This document shows, one piece after another, positions 1-7,098 of a stretch of 64,000 nucleotides of DNA (the first letter of the stretch is position 1; every line of letters begins with the position of its first letter). The stretch is taken from contig NZ_LRUB01000017.1 in assembly GCF_001550065.1 (NCBI RefSeq), forward strand, positions 372,001 to 436,000, in the 5' to 3' direction. The notes beneath the pieces are model-generated. The model did no database searches and was not told the DNA's origin. It saw nothing but the letters and a program-made list of their open reading frames with translations. The DNA is from Kordiimonas lipolytica (lineage in GTDB: Bacteria; Pseudomonadota; Alphaproteobacteria; Sphingomonadales; Kordiimonadaceae). The translations under genes and the position numbers were made by a program.

Positions 1-626
1 GGAATGGGGTCATAATTTGGGTCATGAGGCGGAAGCTCCTGGCCCAGGCTTTTAAACACGAAGTAGGCGTCCGGCATATTGGCGATCATGGCATCAACAG
101 TTCCTGTTTCCAGGATTTTGGCCTTGTCGACCTCATCTGCGATCGGCACATATTCAACGCCGATATCACCCATTGAATTCGGGACTTTTGCACCAAGGGC
201 ATACGCCAGTTTCTTGCCTCGCAGGTCTGCCTGACTGTGGATGATAGAGGTTGCATCCCGGGAGAATATCCGCATGGGCGACCTAAGCATGGCGCTGCTT
301 TCGATATAGCTTTCGCCCTCGCTCCAATCGCCTGTCCGCATGAGCGTATCAATGCTTTTCGGGTAGATGCAGCTTGTCCTGTCGCGCTTGAAGCTCCGCA
401 TGGCGCGTTTATAGGGAGCCACCAGATAGTTCTCCTGTGCCAGGTCAGAGCCAAGAGTGAAGCGGGCATAGTCATTATAGAAACCGCTGCCGTCAGCATC
501 GAGTGTGATACCCCAGCCGGTGGCGAAAATATGGGGAATTTTAAGTTCTGGATGATGAGCCTTGCTGGGGCGCGTGACAATTGTCAGAAGGAAAACAAAG
601 ACTAATAACAGGGGAATGTGACGCAT
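1..626 (-). CDS. Orphan periplasmic solute-binding-like protein, paralogue 1 (C-terminus cut by window edge)
   Basis: The 3' end lies outside the window; about 208 residues are visible. The start is the ATG at 626-624, with AAGGA 8 bases upstream, and is followed by a signal peptide (hydrophobic residues 4-18). The body carries the motif set shared with the three paralogues at 1347-2135, 8921-9727 and 9789-10640: WGITLDADGSGFYND near residue 38, APYKRAMRSF, CIYPKS, YALGAKVP and MPDAYFVFKSLGQELPP. This layout resembles the periplasmic binding proteins of polar amino acid transporters (SBP_bac_3 type). No permease or ATPase gene lies nearby, so transport is not implied; sensing or scavenging is equally possible. 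Ligand unknown. Confidence 0.82.
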   Translation of the reverse strand, partial: MRHIPLLLVFVFLLTIVTRPSKAHHPELKIPHIFATGWGITLDADGSGFYNDYARFTLGSDLAQENYLVAPYKRAMRSFKRDRTSCIYPKSIDTLMRTGDWSEGESYIESSAMLRSPMRIFSRDATSIIHSQADLRGKKLAYALGAKVPNSMGDIGVEYVPIADEVDKAKILETGTVDAMIANMPDAYFVFKSLGQELPPHDPNYDPI

Positions 627-975
627 CCAGCAGTCCTTGATGAAAGGTTGATCGGTTCCTTCACTGGTGACTATAGCAGTAAAGATCAAGAATGCGCAAA
701 GCCTGAGGGCGTCTGCGGGTTTCGGCGGGTGTTTAACCGGAGTAATGGCTCTTGATTCGTTGGATAGATTGGTCGCACCAGCCCAGATAGTTTTTCTGGA
801 ACCGATGGCCTGAAATCTGTGTCATCTACATGAATAATTGCTCTTCCGACAGGCCATAAGGATAGGTGGGGCTTTCGGCTTTCTACACTGACCCACGGCT
901 TGCTGGACGAATCAATAGGCTTGTATTTGGTGGCGATTGGCGCAAGCCTGTAGGCATGAAACAGAGAGTGTAGCT
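627..975. other. Intergenic region, no gene seen
   Basis: About 350 bases between the divergent starts of the solute-binding paralogue 1 and the HTH protein. It must hold both promoters, but I see no convincing -35/-10 pair, no clear inverted repeat and no coding signal. The sequence just before 976 (GAGAG) is a weak ribosome binding site. Confidence 0.5.
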
Positions 976-1356
976 ATGACCCCTGCCGAATTCAGATGCC
1001 TGCGCGAAGGGCTTGGCTTGTCGGAGCGCGATATCTCCATGCTAACACTGGCTACGGAAGCACAGGTGAAAGCATGGGAGCAAGGGCGCGAGGCCGTGCC
1101 TGAGCGAGAAGGCGGCCTGTTGGCGGATCTGGAGCGCGAGGTTGAGCGCCGCCTGGCAGGCGCGCTTGAGCACGCTCAAGCGAAAGATGTAGTTACCCTC
1201 AAGCTCTTCAGAAATGCACTTGATTTCAAGAAAAGCGGGCCGGACATGAGCCCCATACCGCCGATGCTTGCCTATCGCTGCCATTCGGCCTTAGTCGGGC
1301 GGCTTTGTCGGGCCCTCAAGCGCGATGGTCGCAATGTTACTGTCATCTATTCTTGA
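976..1356 (+). CDS. Small XRE/DUF1870-like helix-turn-helix protein
   Basis: A 126-residue protein. Its N-terminus (residues 1-40: MTPAEFRCLREGLGLSERDI followed by a recognition-helix-like stretch ending AWEQGREAVPE) matches the helix-turn-helix pattern of DUF1870/YdiL-type proteins, which are often antitoxin-like or small DNA-binding regulators. Residues 45-75 are a charged helix, and the basic C-terminus has no recognised domain. An in-frame ATG 39 bases upstream (937) is possible, but 976 gives the family's usual N-terminus. The 3' end overlaps the convergent solute-binding gene by 10 bases. No partner toxin gene is visible. Targets unknown. Confidence 0.65.
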   Translation: MTPAEFRCLREGLGLSERDISMLTLATEAQVKAWEQGREAVPEREGGLLADLEREVERRLAGALEHAQAKDVVTLKLFRNALDFKKSGPDMSPIPPMLAYRCHSALVGRLCRALKRDGRNVTVIYS

Positions 1357-2135
1357 CGCGGCATGTGGGCTGCCGGGGTCAAGCCTTGGGATGTCAGAAA
1401 GGCCTGAAGCCTACCGTCCTTGATCAATTCCTCAAGATGGCTGTTGAAGCTTTCTATGAATGCCTCATTGGTTTCAGACCGATAGCAGACCAAGCCGATT
1501 TCAGTTGAATCAATCGAGAACCTCGGGTCAAAGGGCGGCAGGCCCGTGCCCAAGCTGTCAAATACAAACTTGGCGTCCGGCAAAACCGCTACCAGTAAAT
1601 CTGTCCGGCCTTCCAGAAGCATACGCGCTTTGCCAACTTCGTCCGACACGGCGACAAAGTTGGCCCCAGAGCCTTTGAGAAGCTTGGGTGCATCCGACCC
1701 CAGCGCAAAAGCAACTGTCAACCCTTTGAGGTCTTCGAGCCGGGCCGGTGGGTGGGTGCCATGTGGGCTGAAAATGCGGGACTGTGCCGCCACCACGCTG
1801 CGGCTGCCAACGAATTGGTCTGGCTTTTTAATCGTGCCTGTGCTGACCAGATAACCGAGGCTGTTTGGATAGAGGCAGTCTGCCTGCTTGGCAAGGAATG
1901 CACGTTTTGCTCGCTTATAAGGCAGGATTTCATAGTCAATCGAGCCAAGGCTTGTTGGCAAGACCAGTTTGGCAAGATCGTTATAGAAGCCGGTACCATT
2001 GGATTTCAATGTCAGGCCCCAATCGGTGGCCATAACATGCACGGAGTCCTCAGCGGCACAGAGCGATGGTGCTACTGAAAAGAACAATCCGTATACTGCT
2101 GCACCAAAGGCGCGGCGTGCCAGTGCGAGGACCAT
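1347..2135 (-). CDS. Orphan periplasmic solute-binding-like protein, paralogue 2
   Basis: A 262-residue exported protein with a signal peptide ending near residue 28 (SLCAA-ED). GGGAAG lies 9 bases before the ATG. It shares WGLTLKSNGTGFYND, LPYKRAKRAF, CLYPNS, VAFALGSDAPK, a DE-x-GKAR-x-LLEGR segment, PDAKFVFDSLGTGLPPFDP and a late Cys (LVCYRS) with its three paralogues. One Cys sits in the CxYP motif and one near the C-terminus; the pair is conserved in all complete copies and could form a disulfide in the periplasm. The fold is consistent with type II periplasmic binding proteins. No transporter genes adjoin it. Ligand and role unknown. Confidence 0.85.
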   Translation of the reverse strand: MVLALARRAFGAAVYGLFFSVAPSLCAAEDSVHVMATDWGLTLKSNGTGFYNDLAKLVLPTSLGSIDYEILPYKRAKRAFLAKQADCLYPNSLGYLVSTGTIKKPDQFVGSRSVVAAQSRIFSPHGTHPPARLEDLKGLTVAFALGSDAPKLLKGSGANFVAVSDEVGKARMLLEGRTDLLVAVLPDAKFVFDSLGTGLPPFDPRFSIDSTEIGLVCYRSETNEAFIESFNSHLEELIKDGRLQAFLTSQGLTPAAHMPRQE

Positions 2136-2268
2136 AAGTTATTGCTTCCCACATGCGCCCCCCAGCGCGCTACCAGCATACCGTCTAACTTATCTCCTTG
2201 GCAAATGCTGGTCGATTGCCTGATGTATGGGCAGGGGGGTAGAATGATGCAGCAAGGAAGGATTGAGG

Positions 2269-3408
2269 ATGGTACGTTTACTGCTGTTTTTGGGTGTTTT
2301 TCTGTTTGCTGTGGCACCTGCTTCAGGGGCGCAGAAAATTGAGATTGCTCCACGCGAAGAGGCCCTGACATTTGCTCGTTCTTATGAGAATGGGATTCCG
2401 CAAAAGCTATTGCTGGTTATTCGTTACGAAAACGAAACAATAACTGGAATCGATGTATCTCAGGCGCTTGGTCGGCCGGTGTTTGATCCGATCATTCTCT
2501 ATAATGAACTTGGGCGTGACGCTATTCTCGCCGCCTTGGAGGTGATACCTGACAGCGCGGCCGTGACCCTGCCGATCACAAGTCTTGGGATGCCGGTTGG
2601 ACTCGGCGGCAGCCACATCGCTGCAGGCGCGAATTTTCCGGCTCATGCTGATGACGCTGAAGTGGAGGACGGGCCGTTCCTTTTTCCCAAACAGGTCCAG
2701 CCGACGCATTGGACAGCGCCGATTCCATCGGGGGATGGGCTGCTGGACTATGAGGCAGAACTTTGCTTTGTGCCCTTGCGGGATTTCCCACCGGTGCGCA
2801 CATCGCGCGAGATAGGGTTGATCCTGTGCAACGATGTGACCGACAGGGCATTGCTTCTGCGACATATTGATGCGTTTGACATTGAGTCCGGCCAAGGCCT
2901 CACAACAGGCAAAAGTGCTCCCGGCTACTTGCCGGTGGGAAACCTGTTTGTCATCCCGCTGGATGCTGAAGGTTTTGCCCAGTCCTTGACGCTCGAGCTA
3001 TCGGTAAATGGGGAAATCCGGCAGTCGGCACCTGTGTCACGCATGGTCTGGGGTCTTCCTGAAATTCTCCGGGAAACTGAAGCTCGAAAAGACCGCCAGT
3101 GGGTTTTCCGTGGCTCCCGGGTCGGTCTGCCGACCCGCAACGGCAGGGTGCCGGCGCGTGCCATGATCATGTCAGGTACGCCCGCGGGTACCGTGTTTGA
3201 AGGTATTCGCACCATGCACAAGGTGCGTGGTTTTCTGGACTATGCCCTAGGTGGATGGGACCGCCCGATGCAGCAATGGGTCGTAGACCGGTACATCCGT
3301 GAAGAGCAAAAGCTGGGGCGGTACTTGAAGTCCGGGGATATAGTCCATGTGCGGGTTGACCGAATGGGCGAGCTTCGGAATCCTGTCAAAATCTCTAGGG
3401 ATGAATGA
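2269..3408 (+). CDS. Exported fumarylacetoacetate hydrolase (FAH) family protein
   Basis: A 379-residue protein. The ATG at 2269 is preceded by AAGGAAGG at 7 bases and starts a signal peptide (residues 1-21, ending SGA-Q); a TTG at 2263 is the alternative. The C-terminal two thirds look like the FAH fold: GANFPAHADDAE near 120, the acidic metal-binding triplet in LLDYEAELCFV (D160, E162, E164), and MSGTPAGTVFEG near 300, equivalent to the family's TGTPAG loop. FAH-family enzymes are normally cytoplasmic and act on beta-diketones or 2-oxo acids with Mg or Mn. Export to the periplasm is unusual. Substrate unknown; no catabolic operon surrounds it. Confidence 0.78.
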   Translation: MVRLLLFLGVFLFAVAPASGAQKIEIAPREEALTFARSYENGIPQKLLLVIRYENETITGIDVSQALGRPVFDPIILYNELGRDAILAALEVIPDSAAVTLPITSLGMPVGLGGSHIAAGANFPAHADDAEVEDGPFLFPKQVQPTHWTAPIPSGDGLLDYEAELCFVPLRDFPPVRTSREIGLILCNDVTDRALLLRHIDAFDIESGQGLTTGKSAPGYLPVGNLFVIPLDAEGFAQSLTLELSVNGEIRQSAPVSRMVWGLPEILRETEARKDRQWVFRGSRVGLPTRNGRVPARAMIMSGTPAGTVFEGIRTMHKVRGFLDYALGGWDRPMQQWVVDRYIREEQKLGRYLKSGDIVHVRVDRMGELRNPVKISRDE

Positions 3409-3503
3409 CCATAATAACTTGCGAAAGTGCAGCCTTAGGTCCCGGTTTTGTCCTTTTATTTCCGCGCCTTGAAATAAAATTTCACTTTTTAATCTTTTCC
3501 TTG

Positions 3504-3532
3504 TTGACAATTGCGTGGCGCTTCGGTTAGTG
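3504..3532 (+). promoter_or_regulatory. Candidate sigma-70 promoter for the structured RNA
   Basis: A perfect -35 box TTGACA (3504-3509), a 17-bp spacer, then TTAGTG, a poor match to a -10 box. Transcription would start near 3539, just upstream of the structured region that ends in the terminator at 3715-3750. Confidence 0.45.
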
Positions 3533-3590
3533 ATGCAAATATCGGATGGCCTCAATAGGAGGGGCCTCGAGTATTTAGGATTTTAGGAAC

Positions 3591-3683
3591 ATGACCACCC
3601 TTTGGAAACAGATGTATGCAGTGAAAGGCGCGCAGTTTATTTGCGTCCGTCTTGCATGCATTCCGGAGGGGAGAGAACTTTAA
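3591..3683 (+). CDS. Possible 30-codon leader peptide
   Basis: A 30-residue reading frame starting with ATG (peptide begins MTTLWKQMYAV) and ending with TAA at 3681-3683. TAGGA about 10 bases upstream is a modest ribosome binding site. The stop codon lies just after the CGGAGGGG segment (3664-3671) that can compete for the terminator stem, so a terminating ribosome would mask it. It shows no run of a single amino acid codon of the classical attenuator kind. It may simply be chance within an RNA gene. Confidence 0.25.
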   Translation: MTTLWKQMYAVKGAQFICVRLACIPEGREL

Positions 3684-3714
3684 GCCACCAGGGCTGAAAA
3701 GTTGAAAAGGTTCC

Positions 3715-3750
3715 AAACCCCTCCGAAGCATCGCTCCGGAGGGGTTTTTT
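3715..3750 (+). terminator. Strong intrinsic terminator
   Basis: A 12-bp stem, CCCCTCCGAAGC (3718-3729) with GCTCCGGAGGGG (3733-3744), has one A-C mismatch and a 3-base loop and is followed by six T. The nearest upstream coding gene ends 300 bases earlier, so it most likely ends the structured RNA. Confidence 0.85.
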
Positions 3751-3967
3751 GTTGAGCCACCGACTTTGAAGCCCGCAATCAACCCTGACGGAGCCTGATT
3801 GAAGCAGACGATAGAAAGACCCGAGTACGGCACGTTTAGAGTTGAATTTGCGAGGACAAGAAATGAACCCCCGGGGTGCGGTAAGCGACCTTTGCCAATC
3901 CTCGGGGTCCATAAATTGAAAGAAACATGGCCCGGGATATGCATGGGCAAAATGGTGAGACAGAGAC
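3751..3967 (+). other. Leader region before the small-protein cassette
   Basis: 217 bases between the terminator and the gene at 3968. It holds an 18-codon frame at 3863-3919 (begins MNPRGAVSDL) behind a reasonable ribosome binding site (GAGGACAAGAA). This frame sits in an imperfect hairpin formed by CCCCGG and TCGGGG arms. I see no clear promoter. Whether the peptide is made is unknown. Confidence 0.3.
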
Positions 3968-4456
3968 ATGACAGCAATTGTTAACATACGGCCCGGCGAG
4001 ACGGGCGAAGAGCGGTTTAACGAGTTCCGAGAGGGTCAGCCGCTGAAGATTGCTCGCGCACGGCGGGGCTTTGGCGGCTTTATTACGCTCGATTTGGGCG
4101 ATCCGTGCGAAGCGGATGCGGTCACGGGCGATGCCCAGTGGCAGTGGCATCTGTGGATCTACAGCTGTGACTGGGACCTGTATCTGGATGATGCACGGAT
4201 TCTGTGGCGGCGTGAAAGCGATACCGCGCGGGCCAGTCACATCCTGTCGAAACTGGAAGGCGAAAGCCTTACTGAGATTGAGCATGACAAGGCAGACGAC
4301 TGTTTTGTGTTCACCTTTACAGGTGGGTTCCGTCTGCATGTAGACCCGGACTTTTACGGCTATGACGCCGGGGATGACCTGTTCATGCTCTTTAAGCATG
4401 GCGAGCGCGATGTGCTCTCCTATTCCCCGAAACGACGTTTTTACAAGGCAGCTTAA
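3968..4456 (+). CDS. Unrecognised 162-residue cytoplasmic protein
   Basis: No signal peptide or membrane segment. The sequence is acidic and aromatic-rich, with alternating strand-like segments: GGFITLDLGD (36-45), WHLWIYSCDWDLY (60-72), LEGESLTEIEHDKADDCFVFTFTGGFRLHV (95-124) and a C-terminal LSYSPKRRFY. The repeated beta-type segments and a GG-x-x-L-x-V edge suggest a compact beta-sandwich. It is the first gene of a three-gene run: 1 base separates its stop from the next start. The next two genes encode DUF4279-like and DUF4926-like proteins, families often found beside toxin/immunity loci, but no toxin is visible here. GGTGAGA precedes the ATG. Function unknown. Confidence 0.7.
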   Translation: MTAIVNIRPGETGEERFNEFREGQPLKIARARRGFGGFITLDLGDPCEADAVTGDAQWQWHLWIYSCDWDLYLDDARILWRRESDTARASHILSKLEGESLTEIEHDKADDCFVFTFTGGFRLHVDPDFYGYDAGDDLFMLFKHGERDVLSYSPKRRFYKAA

Positions 4457-4457
4457 G

Positions 4458-4931
4458 ATGACCAGTGCAGCGTATGACATGACCGTAGACCACCCTGATT
4501 TCGAGATCAGCGTGAGCCTGGAGATTGATACACAGGAAAGTTCACCCGACGCGGTGACAAAATCCTTGGGCGTCTTTCCAAGTCTTGTCACGCGCAAGGG
4601 CGAGCCTGAGGCGCCGGAAGGCGAACACCATAGCGTGCTTACGCACCAGGCGCTCAATAGCCATAATATCTGGCGGCTCGACAGTGGCCTCCCTGCTGCC
4701 AACACAACGCTCGCGGACCAGATTGACGCGCTTCTCGACCGCCTGGAAGGCAAGGAAGATGAAGTGCAGAAGTGGGCGGAAGGCGCGCATGTGTTTGTCG
4801 CGGCCTATGCTTACCACCGGGTGCCGGTTCTGACCCTGAGCCCTGAACAGATGAGCCGCATGGCGGCGCTTGGGGTGACGTTGGAGGTCGATTTGCATGA
4901 CCTCACGCATGCCCAGGATAATGATAATTAA
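4458..4931 (+). CDS. DUF4279 domain protein
   Basis: A 157-residue protein starting 1 base after the preceding stop. The body follows the DUF4279 pattern: a strand (EISVSLEI), a helix that pairs a test residue set (SSPDAVTKSLGVFP), RKGEP, a W-R-L segment (HNIWRLDS), a helix LADQIDALLDRLEGKEDEVQKW, then FVAAYAYHRVPVLTLSPEQMSRMAALGVTLEVDL, split here only for description. DUF4279 proteins have no assigned biochemical role; some are predicted immunity proteins. It belongs to the 3968-5189 cassette, and translational coupling with its neighbours is likely. Confidence 0.72.
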   Translation: MTSAAYDMTVDHPDFEISVSLEIDTQESSPDAVTKSLGVFPSLVTRKGEPEAPEGEHHSVLTHQALNSHNIWRLDSGLPAANTTLADQIDALLDRLEGKEDEVQKWAEGAHVFVAAYAYHRVPVLTLSPEQMSRMAALGVTLEVDLHDLTHAQDNDN

Positions 4932-4943
4932 CGGAGACAGACG

Positions 4944-5189
4944 ATGGAAAAATTTCATGACGTAATGCTGCCGCGGGATGTTGAGCAGTTCGACCTGAAG
5001 AAGGGTGCTAAGGGCGCGATCATCGGGTCTGGCCTCACTCACCAGCGTGTCTATACCGCCGAGTTTCCAAGCATTCGTGGCGGTGCTTCCACCCTGCTGG
5101 AGCTGGACGCCGACGCGTTCGACAGCCTTGGTGAAGTTGTGGTTGTCGCCGGTTGGCGCCAAAGCGCAAGCCAGATGGGTCATCACTAG
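4944..5189 (+). CDS. Small DUF4926-like protein
   Basis: An 81-residue protein 12 bases after the DUF4279-like gene, with GGAGAC upstream of its ATG. It matches the outline of DUF4926 (a KOW/SH3-like small barrel): HDVMLPRDVEQFDLKKGAKG, then AIIGSG, YTAEFPSIRGG, and LLELDADAFD. These proteins typically read D-V-V-x-L, L-x-x-G-x-x-G-x-V and E-V-E-F. The match is by eye. An intrinsic terminator follows at 5323. Role unknown; probably works with the two genes before it. Confidence 0.6.
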   Translation: MEKFHDVMLPRDVEQFDLKKGAKGAIIGSGLTHQRVYTAEFPSIRGGASTLLELDADAFDSLGEVVVVAGWRQSASQMGHH

Positions 5190-5322
5190 ATGCCTGCCTT
5201 GCTGGCATCACTGAGTGCATTGATTGAGTTTCTTTAGCCCCTGATTCCTCCCCCGGCCTCCCCTTTGGCCATCAGGAATCCCCTGGCGTCGGCATCCTCC
5301 CCTTAAACCGGCGCCAATCCTC

Positions 5323-5355
5323 AGCCCCCTCGCTTCCGCGAAGGGGCTTTTTTTT
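5323..5355 (+). terminator. Intrinsic terminator of the 3968-5189 cassette
   Basis: Stem AGCCCCCTCGC (5323-5333) with GCGAAGGGGCT (5338-5348), one C-A mismatch, TTCC loop, followed by an eight-T run. It lies 134 bases after the last stop. The 5190-5322 stretch before it is C-rich and shows no gene. Confidence 0.85.
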
Positions 5356-5484
5356 AGGTTCAGCCAGAGTCCTGTGGCCGATTTGCAGCAGTCAGTTGTG
5401 GAGTGAGCTTGGGAAAGCAGATTCCACTTCACCAAATCTTTGCCTCACCGTCGAATGGGCTAAAATGACAATCGGGAGTGGGGA

Positions 5485-5688
5485 ATGCGCGACAAGTTTT
5501 TTGATATCGCAGATACGGCGGCCGAAACCTTTGCCAAGCTGGTTTTGTTGCTGCTGTTTGTTGCTTGTACCATTTTCCTGATGGTTGATGCCGCGCCTGT
5601 TGGCATCGTTTTCTTCTTTGTTGTGCTTAGCTTTGCCCGCTGGGTTTGGGCGAAGCCGTCCGAGACGGACGATCAATTGGTTGATTGA
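5485..5688 (+). CDS. Small two-segment membrane protein
   Basis: 67 residues with GGGAGTGGGGA directly before the ATG. Residues 17-34 (AKLVLLLLFVACTIFLMV) and 36-53 (AAPVGIVFFFVVLSFARW) look like two membrane segments forming a hairpin with an acidic tail. No family recognised. It stands alone between a terminator and a convergent TetR gene. Confidence 0.55.
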   Translation: MRDKFFDIADTAAETFAKLVLLLLFVACTIFLMVDAAPVGIVFFFVVLSFARWVWAKPSETDDQLVD

Positions 5689-5708
5689 CCCTTCGCGCGT
5701 GTTCGGGC

Positions 5709-6326
5709 CTACACCTTCAATAGAATAGACAGTTCGTCGGCTGCGTCCAGAATAGGGCGGGACGACCTTTCCACGCGCGCGCTAATGAGCGCCCCTTCAA
5801 ACGCGGACAGAATCAATGTGGCTGTCGCCCGGACCCTGGCACGAGGCCAGTCATGGCTTAACAGCATATCTGTTATGGCTTGTTGCCAGTGCCCGAAAGA
5901 CGCTTTTGCAACCGGGGTGATGATATCGGAAGTAGGTACTGTCTCAAGAACTGTCGTTGCGACCGGGCAGCCGTCAGTGAAGCCAGACTTTTCCATCCAC
6001 TGAGACAGCAGCGCCGCATAAGCCTGCACGAAATCGGCCGGACTTTCGGCCGAACCTGCCAGTTCGCGGAAAGTGCGTGTGGCAACCTTGCTGGCGGCCT
6101 CAAGGGCCGCGGCGCCAATGGCCTCCTTGCCTTCCGGGAAATAATAATAAAGCGATCCACGCGGCGCGCCGGACCGTTTCAATATTTCTGCTGTTCCGGT
6201 GGCGGCATAGCCCTGCTTGCGGAACAATACAGCCGCAGCATGAATAAGGGCAGCCTCATGCTTTGAGCGGTTTTGAGCAGTCTTTTTTCGCTTGGATTCT
6301 GGCTTTTCGGCTATGGCGTTGCTCAT
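5709..6326 (-). CDS. TetR/AcrR family repressor (LmrA/YxaF-like)
   Basis: 205 residues. A lysine-rich N-terminus leads into the TetR helix-turn-helix: AALIHAAAVLFRKQGYAATG, TAEILKRSGAPRGSLYYYF (residues 25-68). The FPEGKEAIGAAAL continuation and the later CPVATTVLETVP segment with a conserved Cys are typical of the LmrA/YxaF subgroup. The gene is divergent from the hotdog thioesterase gene. The 92-base gap contains a 20-bp inverted repeat (6374-6393) over the thioesterase's -10 region, so it very likely represses that gene and itself. Ligand unknown; an acyl-CoA or aromatic compound would suit the neighbour. Confidence 0.88.
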   Translation of the reverse strand: MSNAIAEKPESKRKKTAQNRSKHEAALIHAAAVLFRKQGYAATGTAEILKRSGAPRGSLYYYFPEGKEAIGAAALEAASKVATRTFRELAGSAESPADFVQAYAALLSQWMEKSGFTDGCPVATTVLETVPTSDIITPVAKASFGHWQQAITDMLLSHDWPRARVRATATLILSAFEGALISARVERSSRPILDAADELSILLKV

Positions 6327-6373
6327 GGAAAATTCCCGAAATTTGACTCTTGGGCTTGACTTTGGTTAAAAGT

Positions 6374-6393
6374 TATACAGATCAGTCTATATA
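6374..6393. promoter_or_regulatory. Candidate TetR operator overlapping a -10 box
   Basis: TATACAGA-N4-TCTATATA is a 20-bp inverted repeat with 7 of 8 arm positions paired. A TATAAT box (6390-6395) reading towards the thioesterase gene overlaps its right arm. Read on the other strand it contains ATAGAC-TGATCT, close to the ATAGAC...GTCTAT half sites described for LmrA-type regulators. Confidence 0.7.
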
Positions 6394-6418
6394 ATCAACA
6401 ATTATCGAGGATGGAAAA

Positions 6419-6898
6419 ATGACACAGGAAGCAGTTGGCAGCGAAGCCGGATACCAGCATGGAGCCAGAGAAGCGGTAGAGATGGTAGCTGAACGCACCG
6501 TTGCGACAACGGAAACGATGCGAGCTATCGTGCAGGTTTCACCCTTCACGCGCTGGACCGGGTGTGAAGTTCTGACGTGCGAGGAGGGCGTGTGCGAAGT
6601 ACGGATGCCTTTTCGGAAAGACCTGACGCAGCATCATGGCTTTGTCCATGGCGGGATCATCGGTTTCCTGTCAGACAATGTCTCGGCTGCTGCTGCCGCG
6701 AGCGTTGTGGGCGATGTTGTGACTGCCGACTATAGCGTCAAATTGCTTGCCCCGGGAATTGGTGATGAGTTTATGGCGCGGGGTGAGGTTGTAAAAGTCA
6801 ACAAGAGGCTGGTGGCTGTCGAGAGCCGCGTTTTCGCGGTAAGTGACGGAAAACAAAAGTTGATTGCCGTCGGGGCGGCTACTATTTTACCAGTATAA
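6419..6898 (+). CDS. PaaI-type hotdog-fold thioesterase
   Basis: 159 residues; GAGG lies 8 bases before the ATG. The PaaI/YbgC-like hotdog core spans about 45-155: VRMPFRKDLTQHHGFVHGG contains the HGG loop, followed by the long hotdog helix (IIGFLSDNVSAAAAAS), DYSVKLLAPG, and ARGEVVKVNKRLVAVESRVF. This family hydrolyses acyl-CoA or aryl-CoA thioesters in the cytosol. The first 40 residues are an unusual helical extension (REAVEMVAERTVATTETMRAI) upstream of the core. Probably controlled by the divergent TetR. Substrate not predictable. Confidence 0.85.
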   Translation: MTQEAVGSEAGYQHGAREAVEMVAERTVATTETMRAIVQVSPFTRWTGCEVLTCEEGVCEVRMPFRKDLTQHHGFVHGGIIGFLSDNVSAAAAASVVGDVVTADYSVKLLAPGIGDEFMARGEVVKVNKRLVAVESRVFAVSDGKQKLIAVGAATILPV

Positions 6899-6986
6899 AA
6901 TAAACTTTTAATTGTTTTTTGTTCCCAAGGCAGGCGGGAACGCCTATGGTTATTTCTTGTCGAGAACTGGTTTTGGGGGATGACTT

Positions 6987-7097
6987 ATGTCGGACGGGAC
7001 AGGCACGCGACGCGAGAAACTAACTATATCGACCATTCTGTGGGCGCTTTTGACCGCCCTGTTCTTTTCGGCTGCTTTCTATCTTGGCGAAGGATAG
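6987..7097 (+). CDS. 36-residue single-pass membrane peptide
   Basis: Short frame ATG(6987)-TAG(7097) with GGGGGA 7 bases upstream. A basic N-terminus (GTRREKLT) is followed by one hydrophobic segment of about 20 residues (ISTILWALLTALFFSAAFYL) and a short acidic end. Its stop lies 1 base from the stop of the convergent RDD gene. The good ribosome binding site and clear positive-inside layout favour a real gene. No family recognised. Confidence 0.5.
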   Translation: MSDGTGTRREKLTISTILWALLTALFFSAAFYLGEG

Positions 7098-7098
7098 A

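Larger units (their letters stand above)
3539..3750 (+). ncRNA. Candidate structured leader or small RNA
   Basis: About 210 bases between a TTGACA promoter and a strong intrinsic terminator. Visible helices: ATGTATGCA (3611) with TGCATGCAT (about 3654), enclosing a GCGCA stem-loop; AACTTT-AGCC with GGCT-AAAGTT (about 3676-3704); and the terminator. CGGAGGGG at 3664-3671 repeats the terminator's own 3' arm (3737-3744), so both can pair with CCCCTCCG at 3718-3725. GGAGGGG occurs a third time at 3558-3564. This is the arrangement of an attenuator, or of a refolding small RNA. I do not recognise a known family (not 4.5S, tmRNA or RNase P). The exact 5' end is inferred. Confidence 0.45.

Noticed and set aside
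86..580. A 164-codon minus-strand frame at the left edge
   Set aside because: It lies in a different frame from the solute-binding paralogue 1, which has the family motifs, signal peptide and ribosome site.
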